Below, one piece after another: positions 42,396 through 54,214 of a DNA stretch of 64,000 bases (the stretch's first letter is position 1; every line of letters begins with the position of its first letter). A program made the position numbers and the translations under genes. This DNA is from Corinectria fuckeliana (Eukaryota; Ascomycota; Sordariomycetes; Hypocreales; Nectriaceae). The DNA lies in the NCBI GenBank assembly GCA_019137255.1, contig WPDH01000221.1, positions 124,001-188,000 of the forward strand, written 5' to 3'. The notes under the pieces are model-generated. The model saw only the letters and a program-made list of their open reading frames with translations. It was not told where the DNA came from and searched no databases.

Positions 42396-44338
42396 CCTGT
42401 CACTCTCGGGTTATTTCCCACCCCAGTTCCTCCCACCCAGTCATTGGCTTTGTTTATCCCCGGAGCTCTGACGTGACACGGGCGGTTCGTTTTCCATCTT
42501 TTTGGGGGGGAGAGGGGGGGCCTGGGTTCGTTTGGTTTGGTTTGAACTCGGCCCCGGTCTCCCGCGGTTGATTGGCCGATCGCGCCCCGGGGGCCTAATC
42601 CGTCCACTATCTCTTCCTTTCGCCAGTCTCCCGCAAATCGGTTTGCCGCACGTTTTTCTTTTTTTCTTTTTTTCTCCTTTCCCCTGCTCGCTCGCTCCTC
42701 TCTCTCCCCCTTGTCAATGTGTAAACCTGGCTTTGCGTCTCGTTGCGACAGGGAAACCCTGGGCGCGTTGTGGAACTGGAATTTCCCCATTGAAACGTGG
42801 GAGCTTCGACGACGGCCTGCCTCTGGGCCTGCCATGCACTCTGCTGCCCTTTTGGGCAGGATGTCTGGCCCCATGGCGTGTCCCTCGTCTGGAAACGGAA
42901 TCCCATGTTGTTTCATGCATCCCGGAGCAGATTCAGGTTCATCGAACCTTGAGCTGTGAAGCCCCAGTGGTGGTGATGCCACTCGGCGAGTGCGAAGTAC
43001 GAGAAACTAAGACAGACAGACACATTGGTTTTATTAGTGACTTGTTGGCTGCTTGGGCACTGCCGCATACTCGGACGTCCACTTCGCCGTCTCCGAAACT
43101 TTGTGGTGTTGTTGTCATTTGTTACTGTTATTACTGCCCTTAAGTTGCTGTCGTTGTAATCCGGCCCATTCGTGTCAGCCAGCTGTGATGCCATCCACGT
43201 ACGTGTTGCTGCGCCCTCTTTTTGTCTCAAAAAAGCCATCCGTGAGGTTGTTATTGGGTGGCTGGATGGCCCACGAGTTCCCGCTTATTCGACAACCTCA
43301 CCTTCGAGAAGAGCGCACAACACCTTTTCTCCAGCAACGGATGAAGCGGAAGTGGGCTTAGAAATCAATGACTCGAAGGGCTTTAAGGAGTGAGACTGGT
43401 CGGATCCCCCGCTCGCTGCTTCTGGTCTGACAGATCACGCACCGTCATCGCCAGCCGCGACTCTAGACAACAAGTAATCAATAGACGCAACGTCTCTGGA
43501 CAGGTCACATCTAAGTCGTGACTCGTGGCGATCGACCGACGGTCCGTTCCCGTCCCTCGAAGAAAGACCACACAGAGCACAGAACTGAGTCGTGGACTCG
43601 TCGTGGAGGGCCTCAGCAATCAAGCAAGACCCTCTACGGTCGTGATGGTGGTGCCCCTGACTTTGCCTCCCCGTCTAAGAATAGCTGTTCCCTCTTTTTT
43701 CATCCTTTTTTGGTGGCCATGGATCTGCTGAAGACAGCATGAATGGATATGTAGTCTAGCTGAAGAAATCGGCACCGGCACCGGGATCGTGAATAGTGCA
43801 TAGAGGCCGCCCTCTTCACATCATCACATCACATGCTGACGGCCGCACCCTTCTGCTTCTGTTCTGCGCGGTGCTGTGCTGTTCTAGGTTCTAGGTTCTA
43901 GCGCACCATTGCTGGCGAACTCCGCACCGGCATCCAACGGCGCGAGTGGCGATGCTATTTTGCCATCCGCCAAAGGCGCAGCTCTCGAGATGGATGCCAA
44001 CTTGTCTCAGTTCCCGACCCACGTGAGAGAGTTGATCTTTTCTTGGTAAGTAATTAGAGGAGTAACGGTACGGGCGGCTGTAGCGCAACCTAAAACTGCC
44101 CTGGCTTTCAGTGGACCTGGTTTGCCAGTCAACCAGTCAAAGTCAGTTCCTCACTCTTCCACCTACAGCGCTTTCGGATTAACACTCGCGCCGACAGCCC
44201 CACACATCCCGTTCACCTTTACCCTTTCAGGAAGGCGGGACAGCGGTCGGCCCCGGCAGTATTCCGAAATCTCAAAGAAGTTCATCGCCGAAAAGCTCCA
44301 AGCAGGTCCAAGTTGCGCCAAGCTGCCAGGTACTCAGC

Positions 44339-47300
44339 ATGGTCAAACGAGCCTCCAACGGCAACGGCGGCGAAGATGGTGCCACCGCCTACCGGAAGCG
44401 CCAAAAGGTCGTTCATGAGGCCCCTACCAGCGAGGAGATCACCTCTGCCGACCAATTGCACAACCTCCTCACCTTCGACCAGGACTTGCGCAACGCGAGA
44501 CATGGTATGCATATACCCAACTTCTTCTTTGGGGAACTCAATCGCTGACAATAGAGTCCCTCAGGCCTTCAATCCTTCAAGGGTCTTCTCGACAGGCTAG
44601 TCACCGACGATGGGGACCGAAAAACGAACATGGACATTCTGCAACAGTACCTCGAAGCAGTCAAACCCAGAGACACCTCGGAAGACGCTGTCTATCTCAA
44701 CGACATTATGGAAATGTGGTCCTTTGCTGCGCAGGTCGGCAACGAAAGTGTAATGTCTTCAGTCGCAGTCGTCTTGGCCCTGGTCCTCCAAGTCGTCTCG
44801 GGATCGCTCAACCTCGTCCGCCATGGACTGGGCATCTGCCAGACCTTCCTCCAGGATCGACAACTCAAGTCGCTCTCCAAAAACCTGTCTGCGGATAAGA
44901 ACAAAGGCTTCATTATCTCGCCTACCTTGCGCATGCTCAACCAGGCCGTGTGCCTGGATGGCGGCGCATATGCGAAGCGCATCTTCCGCGCCCGAAACTT
45001 CACATTGACAGCCCTGGCACGAAATCTGGAAATCGGACATGTGGGTGATGGCCAGGAGGATGTGCGAAAGGCGTCGGTGAGAACCAACTCGGTTCGCTTC
45101 TTCTTGAGCCTCCTCAAGTATCTGCATTCGGATGGGAGAAAGGAGTTGTTGACACAAAAGGAGCTCTTATCCCATCTGACTTTCATGATCAAGACCGACC
45201 CTCCTCGCCTAGTCGTGGATATCCTGGAGTCCCTGAAGTCCCATGTGCTGATGGACGACAAGATACCCCGAGAAGTCAAGTTCCGGAGCTTCAACACCAA
45301 GACGCTCATGCGGCTTTTGGCGCTACACACTTACACCAGTGACAGCGAAAATGCGGATGAAGAATCTACCGTGAGCTACAAGGCTCACAAGTTTCTCATC
45401 TACGTCTGTACCAGCCCCGGTGCAGGTGTTCTGTATCCTTCCACCGGTCTGTACCCCAAAGAGTCGGCCGACGAACCCGCCGGGCACAATGCAATAAGTG
45501 GTGCGGACACCGCCTTCTTGACAGACAAGTATAAGGATGATGTCCCCGTCTACAATTTCGTACTTGCCGAGTTTGCCCAAAAGCTTCGCCCCTGGTCTAG
45601 CATGAAGCACAGCGAGCTTCTTGTGGCCATCTTCAAGGCTGCCCCTGAACTCGTTTACAAGTACTTCCTCAACAACCGGTCCTTCACATTCGAACCGAAA
45701 CTCTCCATGACTTGGATCGGATATGCCGCTTTTCTCTTCGAAACAATGAGGATCCCCCTCCCGCCTCGCTTCGGAGATCGCGTACGCTTTACCAAGGCCC
45801 CCCCTCCCACCTCTATCCTCCTCGACAACCTCATTCCGCTACCGGTCAACCAGAAGGTCCTCATCCGGTGCTTGTCTCCCAACTCCCACCTCACATCATT
45901 TTTTGCTACGAGAATCCTCATCGTGGCTCTGGAGAAACTGACCGAGGCCCTCAAAATGCACGAGGAAGCATCCAAATCCGAGAACAGCAAATGGGTTGAG
46001 GCTAGCCGACGACTGATCGATTCCTTCTGTCAACGAATTCCTGACATGAAGGAGGTGGTCCGATCCTACAAAGGAATCCCCGCCGAGAACATTCTTCACC
46101 GAACCATGGCCAGTCGCCTATTGCGCCTGTATTACGAAGTGATCCCCCAAGTCGCTCTTGCTGCCAACTTTGACGTCTCTCCCTTCTTTACAGAAGTCCT
46201 TCAGAAACTGAACAAAGGAAGCGAGAGGCCTGAGGACGAATCACTACTCATCATGGAGTTGGAGAATCTAGTCTCGATCGCCAGTTATTCTCCTGGGATG
46301 CGATGGTTTTCAAGGATCGATAACCTCGTTGACGGAGCAGCCTCGTCCCCTTACACAGCCCTCCTGCGGATACTGTCTGGAAAGAACCGCGAGCTCTCAT
46401 TCCACCAGCTCAAACAAGTGCTCGGCGCAGTCGCCGTAGAAAACCAGCTGGTTACCAAAGCGGCTTTGCTCACCCCCTTGCATGAGGCGCTTCAGAGCAC
46501 GTCGCTTGAAATGAAGGCCAGCCATATGGAGAAGATTTGGGCCTTCGTGGACAACTGCATCAACCGTTGTGCTACTTCTCCAATAAAGTATCTGGACTTG
46601 ATGGAGACGTGCCTTAGGGAAGCAGGCGTGTCTCCTTCAAAAGGTGCTGCGGCTCTGCTCAATGTGGCGATGACTGAGCAGTTGTCCTATTTCATGGGCT
46701 CTGCTAAACCTGAAGAGCAAGCATCTCTTGCAAAGTTCTTCTCAGTCTACTTCAACGCTGCGTACGGCTTGAAGCATGGCAAGCCCGTCACGAAAGCCTT
46801 GTACAAGCGAATCACCGAACAATTTCCCAAAACTGTCAAACTAAAGAGTCTCAAGAAAGCCGACAAGTCTGATCATGCAGACGAGGACGAAGATATGGCT
46901 GACGCAGAGAATGACGTCAACAGGAACGAAAAGGACGGCTCAGCATTGGATCTATCCAGGTTGGAAGAAATGCTGAATGTGCCAATCGTGGACAACGAGG
47001 ACAATGCTGCCTTGGTCAAATGGACCACCAAAAACGTCGAGGACTTGGTCGAAGATGGCTGGGCAGCAGCCTTGATCCGACTTCTCTCGTCGAGCCACAC
47101 CAACATTCGAAAGGAGGCTTTCACCAACATTCTCAAGATGGCTGCCAAGATCAAGGAGTCGTCGTACGAAGAGAAGTTCCAGGTCTGGCTTCTGCTCTCC
47201 GAGTTGGCTGAGTCGGCCAGGGGCCAGCTCGACACCGGCTCCGTCCCCTCGGCCTTCACCGCGTTTGCCATCCACACTCTCGATATCATCAAGAGCCCGC

Positions 47301-47797
47301 TGCACCCGCTCTACCCCAAGATTAACTCGTTCCTCACCCGCAGCCCCGTCTGGTCCCTCGAGAAGCTGCCCATGGCTCACGACATCCTCCACGGCGAGCC
47401 CTCCGAGGACGACAAGTACTACACCGAGATCACCTGGCTGCTCGTCTACCTCCTCGACAGCCTGCGCACCCCCTTCGACCTGGGCGTCTTCCACAAGAAG
47501 CGCTGGTTCGAGAAGATCCTCGTCCTCGGCGGGAACCCCTACCTGCGCCTCAATCTGCGCACCCGCGTCCTGCGCCTCCTCTATCGCGCCTCCTGCATCG
47601 ACGGCGGCAGCACCACCCTCGTCACCCGCTTCGGCATCCTCAGCTGGCTCGACGCCCAGCGCGCCGCGTGCGAGGTCGCCGACGAGGCTGATGTCTTGAC
47701 CGCCCTGATGAGGAGGATCTGGGAGACGTGCGACCAGGAAAAGGTCACCGCGTGGAGCAAGGGGGGCGTGGGAAAGCTCATGGCAAGGTTGGAATAG
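44339..47797 (+). CDS. URB1: Nucleolar pre-ribosome assembly factor URB1 (Npa1)
   Basis: This factor acts in very early 60S pre-ribosomes in the nucleolus. Exons 44339-44504 and 44565-47797, joined over a 60-nt intron (GTATGC donor; acceptor CCCTCAG chosen because the nearer AATAG breaks the frame), give 1132 aa. The start ATG opens a basic N-terminus (MVKRASNGNGG). The Npa1 N-terminal domain (about 80-420) shows RNFTLTALARNLEIG, VRFFLSLLKYLHSDGRKELL and KFLIYVCTSPGAGVLYPSTG. An acidic segment DHADEDEDMADAEND lies near 830-845, and the URB1 C-terminal domain includes WSLEKLPMAHDILHGEPSED. It is mostly helical, as expected for HEAT-like repeats. Length is at the lower end of the family (yeast Urb1 is longer). 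Confidence 0.9.
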
Positions 47798-48490
47798 ATG
47801 GACTAATCTAGATGCTGGAGATGTGCGATTTCTGGATAGGGAGATGGGCATTAACTGTCATGATAATATACCCGGCGTTGCGATCCCAATCCTCGGGGCT
47901 GTATATTCAAGCATATCTAGTGATGCTTGTCTAGTGATTGATGACACATATGTCATTACTTGCGGTGACATGATGATATCCAAGTCAGGAGGACCGGCGA
48001 CGGATGCCATGAAACCTCGTGTCTTACGAAGCAGCGTCGACATCTCACACATTGACATGACACTTTGTCTTGACAAACTTAATTCAAACTTGTTCTCGTA
48101 CATTATGTACAGCCACTTCGCTCCCTTCTAGCTCTCCAACTCAAGCAAAAACACCGGGAAAATTCCAAATCTGAAAATAGCTCGAGACACCCGTCGCAGA
48201 TCAGCTCCCAAATACCCCTCCCAGCCACTTGCGCTCCTTTAAGCAGTAGCCCCCGGAATATATTACGATATTTGTATACCAAGTTTGACGACCTGTCCAT
48301 GTAGTCGGTCAGGCAAAACGAGAAAAACGCAAAATCAAATCCACCCAAGACTTCGACACCCGCAATAGTCAGTCATCCTTGGTTTTTTCGTGTCCTATCC
48401 ACTCCGCCAGTATGAAAACAAAAATTCCTGCAGAGGCATTAGGATAGCAGGTTGTCGGCTGCTTGCGCTGAGGGTCATTTCATACGCCCT
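47798..48490. other. Convergent spacer URB1 / class V chitin synthase
   Basis: Both facing genes end here, so it should hold two 3' UTRs. The sequence is AT-richer than its surroundings. No gene was seen. Confidence 0.5.
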
Positions 48491-51400
48491 TTATAGTTGG
48501 CCGGAGAGGAGGGCCTCGGTAGCTATACGAGATTGGTTAGTAAACAATTAAATGAGCGTCCAGCCAAGTGCGAAACATACCAGAATTGATGTAGGCTCGC
48601 TTGGCGTCCAAGGGAACACCGAAGCGCTTCTCAAGCTCCTGCTTAATGCCCTTCTTGGTGACAGTCATCAAGTCGGCCGTCTTCAAAATCTCGCGAATCT
48701 CGGCGAGCAAGGCGTCATCGCTCGGCAGGCCGACCATATCCTCGGGTGAGAAGAACTGAGATCCGCCGAATTGGCTGTTGCGGTTCCCAGCCATCATCTC
48801 AGAGTGAGCAAATGACATGCGGGACATGTTGCGGTCACCCTGCATCTGCATTTGAGGTGCAAAGCCAGCGGTGGAAGCAGGGCGGCTAGCTTGGTAACCG
48901 CCGTACTCAGAGAAGGGGCCATGAGCTTTGGTGGCATAGCTGTAGCCAGAGACCTCGGAGTGGACGTCGTCGCGAGCGGTCTGGGTCTCCCACAACTCCG
49001 CCTGGTACTCCTCCCACTTCTTACGAGGGATCGACGCGGGATCAAACTTGCCCTCGTCACTGATGACGATCTTGTTACCCTTCTCACCAGCAACGACACG
49101 GGTGTTACCCCAGGCGAAGTCGTCCATGTGCCAGAAGGAGTACAGGGGCAGACCGAAGCCGAAGACGGGAATAGCGATGATGTATAGAATCATCCAGCCA
49201 ACCATCTCCCACTTGCGGCGCAGGATGAAGATGATGGCCTGCAGACCGTAAATCGCAGCCAACAGGACGAAAGCAGTAACTGGTACGACATCGGGGTTGT
49301 CAACGATGAGGTAGATCATATAGACAATATACGCAACGATGACGGGTTGCACAATGGTACTAAGCAAGTCGACGAAAACAACGAATCGCATACTGAAGCA
49401 GCAGAAACCGCAAAGCTGGGCCATGGGGATAAGCTCCATCAGGTTGTGCACAGTAGAGTTGATCCAACGACGTCGCTGAGAAAGGAATACGGCCCAAGAA
49501 TCGGGGGCGATAGTCCAAGCGTGCGCATTGAAGATGTACTTTGTCTTGTACTTGGAATGATACTTGAGAAGGAGGGTTGTCAGATATCGATCTTCACCCA
49601 AGTGCAGCAGGTTCTTCATGTGGAGGGTATCGACACGAATGGTTGAGTAGTCCTCGACAATCTCGCGACTGACGAACAGCGGCTTTCCGCTTTCCGCGGC
49701 GCGGATTCGGTACATGGAGAAACAACCAGGCAAACATGTGACGGAGCCGAACAAGCTTTCGAAGGCCTTGGACAGATTGTGTGAGATCCAGTACTCGTAA
49801 ACTTGAATCATGGTGATGAAGGACGCCTTAGCGTTAGTCAGGGCCGTCTCACCACAAACAGCAATGAGTCGAGTATCGTCTAGGAAGGCTGAGACCATGC
49901 GGGTAGCCGAGTCAGGGGCAACAACAGTATCGGCATCAATCTGGAACATGAACTCGTAGAACGTGGGGTTGACGCCGATAATGTTGCGAATCTGGTGGTA
50001 CATTTCGAGCTCGAGGGGGCTCATGGCGAGGTTGTAGTGGACACGGTTGAGGAATCGCATGAGAACCATCTGGGAGTCTCGCTTGCCACGGTTACCAGGA
50101 CGAGAGACCTCGGAGGGCTTGCCAATCTTGACGATGACCATGAAGGGGACAATATGACCCTGGACCTCGTAGAGACCAGAGTAGACCTTGCCCATGTTGT
50201 GCTGCTTCAGACCTTCACCGAGTGACTCGAAGCTCAAGGGCTCGGGGTCAACGGTTTCAGCGACGCCAAGAATATCCAAAACGATGCGAGGCGTAGGCCT
50301 GTCGTTACCTTGACCGATGATCATACCGTCGCAGACCATGACAAGAAGCTTGCGCTTATCGTCGTACTTCATTCGGGCAGCCGAGTCGATGGCACGTCGG
50401 ATGGAGTCTTCATCTTCGGTGTAGGCAGGAATCATACACATGACGAACTTATCGAGGTTCTCGGGTACGTTCTTGCCACCGAATTGGAGAGCTGCAAGAA
50501 ATTTGACGGCGAGGATAGAAGCCAGCAAGGCAGAGATGGCCAACATGAGGTAGGTTGCAAACTGACAACGAATCGAGTTTCGCGTATCCACATCGCCAAC
50601 ATAGAACAAGTTGTTGAGGCACGTCTCCATTCTGGCCTTCGCGGCGGCATCCAGGTTGAGGGCATTCCAGTATTTGGTGATGTCTGCACCAGCCCTGGCG
50701 GTGAAGAGTTGTGTGACAGAATCATCCATGAAGTTCGTGTCGGAATTGCTAGAGGGAAGGGACTTGCCAGACTTAGTCCGCATCTTACGACCACCGGTGA
50801 GATAAGTTGTCATGTCGTAGACACGATCTCCCATGATGGCAATTGCCTGCTTCTTTTTGGCCAACTTCTTGACGTATTGGGGAGTATATCCGATTCTACC
50901 CTTCATATAGTTGGCCTTAAGCATGGTCATTTGCTCGTAGTACCAGTCAGGTCTGGTATCATTGGTGTAATATCGGAAGTCGTGGTAAGTGGCCGTCAGG
51001 TCGTCTGTGGAGACGACCGAAGCAGAGCCAGAAATGTTGGTACTCTTGTAGTCCAAAGTGACCTCCGGGCGCACGGAGCCATCCTTGCCCTGGCAAAGGG
51101 CCGAGACCTGGACAGGGAAGAGAGAGCTGATATCTATGCCAGCATAGTCCGTAAGGTCGTCGGTGTCGATATATGAGGGATAGTGGCGCGGCGCGTACGC
51201 GGCAAGGTCGAAGACGTAGCCACGGATGGAAACATACGAACCTTTGCTGCCCTTGTCACCGTCGTAGGATGACAGCTCGGCAGCGCTGTAGACATGCTGC
51301 GTCGGACAAATGAGCAGTGGGAAGCCAACCATGAAGAAGGCGACCAGGAGACACATAAGCCAGATGAGCATGTTAATGGCCAACTTCTCTCTCCAAGCAA

Positions 51401-54214
51401 CGCGGATATCCTTTCGAGGCATTCGTCCCACCAACCGGATGATGAAGTCAGGGACAAACCAGGTCATGAGGAAGACAATGAAGACCCAACGCTTTCGGCT
51501 CGGCTTATCCTTGTACTCTTCTACCTCCTCGAGGGTCTTTTCGTTGCCTCGTTCCGCCATTTGTTCTCGGGTATCGAGGTTCTTGAACATGTCGCCTCCA
51601 CCAAAAGCAGAAACACCGGCCTCAGAGCGCGTGTCGTCATTGAAGTAGCCGTTCTTGCCCTTCTCGCCATACATGAGGGGGGTGTTGCCACCAGAGATCA
51701 ACCGCTCCTTGGAAGCACCGAACGGTAGACCATCCGCCCCCGGGGTCATCCCGTCGCTGGCGTTGGAGGATGGCAAGCCAAAACGGCCAGAGATGGACCC
51801 AGCCTCGACGAGTTGTGCAACTTCCATCCAGCAGCGTTCGCTGAGGAACACACCGGTAGCACCGACCCGGACTTCGTTGTTGGGCCACTGCTTCTCCTCG
51901 ATAACCATTTCAGCGCGCTCTCGTTCACTGCCAACAAGAATGGTCTCGGCATCGGCCATGCCGAGAAACTCGCCGAAAGGCAGGAAGAGACTGAAATCCG
52001 CCGATCGGAGTCTCTGGCTGATTTCAGCGATTCCAAATGTCTGGACCTGCGTCCGAACACACTTGCTGTCAAATTGGTTGGCAATGCGCCGATCGTTGGG
52101 CTTCAAACAGAAGACGAAGTAGGCATTCGTGCCAGGGTCGGTAACAGCTTTCTGAACGTTCTCTACAGAGGAGAGGAACTGGCCCGAGGCGCCTTGCTCA
52201 ATGGCAATCTTGGTGTTCTTTTTTGACTCCCCAGCCTCACTAGTTCGCTCGAGGTCCTCCATGGCATCCTGCTGCTGGCGGCGATAGGCGGTGTTTGGTC
52301 GTACTGAACCGTGCGTCTTTCGAGACATGACGCTCGGGGCTCGCATGGGCTTCGAGCTGACGGTAGCTTGCATGACAGCCGTACGTTCGTTGGGGTGGGT
52401 GACGGTCTGCAATGCCTCCTGGCCGAAGAGCCTGGCAACAAACTCGCTCTTGGTACCGTTTATCATGTTGAGGAGATCACCAGAAATGATTTCTCCGTTC
52501 TCCTCGATCAGGCCCTTGACGGGGTAGTCAACCTCGCCAGCAAAGTGCTTAACAGTGAAAACGGCAGAGAGGTTCTCGGTCATGAAGTTACTGCCAGGTA
52601 ACTTGGCAGTGGCGGCGCCTACTTCAATAGCCGGGTTCTTGCCTTCAAAGCGCTTTCGCAAGCTTTCCAAAAGCTGCATATCAGATCGGTTACGTCGGGT
52701 CTGGTCGTCCAAAATGCTGAGCAGACCGTTGCCGGGTTTCAAAATGCCACGGACGGCATCGGAATTGTCGAAGTAGCTAGTAGCAGGGACGCTGACCTCC
52801 TCAGACTCGAGCATGTCAGCCTTGCGATCGAAGAAGTTCTGAAGAGTCATGTTATAAATGGCCTCGGTGGCAGCATTGTTGAGCAGCTGGTCCAGCGCAG
52901 AGCCGGTGGAGGTCTGCTGGGCGAAGCCGGGGAAGTCGACAATAGAAACAGTGTTTGCGATAGATGCTTCGGGAGCACAGAGACGTTGGTTGATTGTCTC
53001 CATGATCCAGGCGACAAGCAGGGAGTAAAGCGTGCGAGCAAGCTCACCGGCGTGGGCACGAGCTCCATTGGGATCGAGCATGACGGTGACTCGCTCCTTG
53101 TGAATCATCTTCGTCTTATAGCCGAGCGTGGTCTGGAGCTCCCCAGCGCCTACTCCAAGGAAGGCAGCGACAATGGCGAGCACATCCTTGTTCTTCACGG
53201 CAGTGATGGTTTGACCACCCTCGTGGGAGAAGCCGCCACTATCGTCCCCTGCAACGCTGGTATTGCTAGACGTCTCGAATTCCAGCTGGCCGATGTGAAG
53301 GATGCTGGCGAGCAATTGGCAAATCTCAGCAATCTCGGCTCGGGGGAACTCAAGCTTCCTTAGAGCATTCTTGAAAACTTGGAAGCCATCGGCGTCGTTG
53401 ATGCCAACCTTGAGCTGAGTGGGATGGCCAAGATACTTCCATCGCTTCTGGGCGACACCAGTAGGGTTCGAAGGGGCGTCAAGGCCGAGATGGGCCTTTT
53501 CGGCATCGCTGGTGCCGGAAAGGAGATAGTACAGGATGTGGAAGTTGCGCTCTCCAGTGGGCACATCCGCGATACGGCTGCGCTCCAATCGATGGTCAAG
53601 AAGCTTACCACCGAGTAGGACAGGATTGGTGGTAGCAGATGTGTCGTATTGAAGTTCGTAGAAGAGACCGGCCTTGGAAGCCGTGGAGGTTGTAGCAGTC
53701 TTGGTGGTGGTCAGGCTGTCGAAGACGTATGCAGCCAGGGAAAGCTTGGTGGAGAGGGGAGTCGATGACTTGCCGAGTAGAGCGGTAAGAAGATGGGCGC
53801 GGAGAGTCGATTTACCAGAACCGGATTCACCTCTTGAAGATTATATATTAGCATACGTCCCAGGTGGTAGGTGGTAAGAGGCATGGCTGTTATGGCGACT
53901 TACAGGAAGACGACAGCCTGGTTCTCCGAACGGTGTCCTAGTCTCAACCAGGCACGTTCGGCCAGTTCCTCGGCGCCGGCCATGGCGCTTCCCTCCTTGC
54001 CGCCATCAGGGCCCTTGGTGGACGATGTGTATGTGTTGAGAGAGATGAGGGCATGGGAGGACAGTCTAGCGGTAGGATGGGACACATGGAAGCGACTGGC
54101 GAGGTGGGCCGTCAAGTGCGTGTCGGATTGGAGATGGGCCGGTAGCGAAGGCAGCGAAGGTTGAGTGTGAGCGCCTCCGCCGTTGCCGCCCAGATGTGGC
54201 AGGCTCATGGCCAT
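48491..54214 (-). CDS. chsV: Class V chitin synthase with myosin motor-like domain
   Basis: This plasma-membrane enzyme polymerises GlcNAc from UDP-GlcNAc and is known to act at hyphal tips and septa (CsmA of Aspergillus nidulans). Three minus-strand exons, 53904-54214, 48581-53832 and 48491-48522, join to 1864 aa, the family length. The motor-like domain has an intact P-loop GESGSGKST (105-113) and switch-II-like IVDFPGF (about 401-407). Then come membrane segments (about 910-940), a cytochrome-b5-like region (about 952-1000), and the catalytic region with QIDADT (about 1402), EDRYLTTL (about 1517) and QRRRWINS (about 1556). C-terminal membrane helices and a DEK-C domain follow, ending INSATEALLSGQL. 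The last 32-nt exon was assigned because it gives that conserved end. The second in-frame ATG is two codons in. It is head to head with the class VII gene. Confidence 0.95.

Larger units (their letters stand above)
40626..44338. promoter_or_regulatory. Long divergent upstream region before URB1
   Basis: This 3.7-kb stretch separates divergent starts of the 607-aa gene and URB1. It holds microsatellites (AAGGC, CAA), a purine tract, a CT/CG alternating tract and pyrimidine-rich leader-like sequence (42600-42720). Open frames such as 42502-43143 start at non-ATG codons and are low-complexity. No gene is supported. Confidence 0.5.

Noticed and set aside
42502..43143. 213-codon plus-strand open frame
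   Set aside because: It lies in pyrimidine-rich leader-like DNA, has a Phe/Ser/Pro-rich low-complexity stretch and lacks an early ATG.
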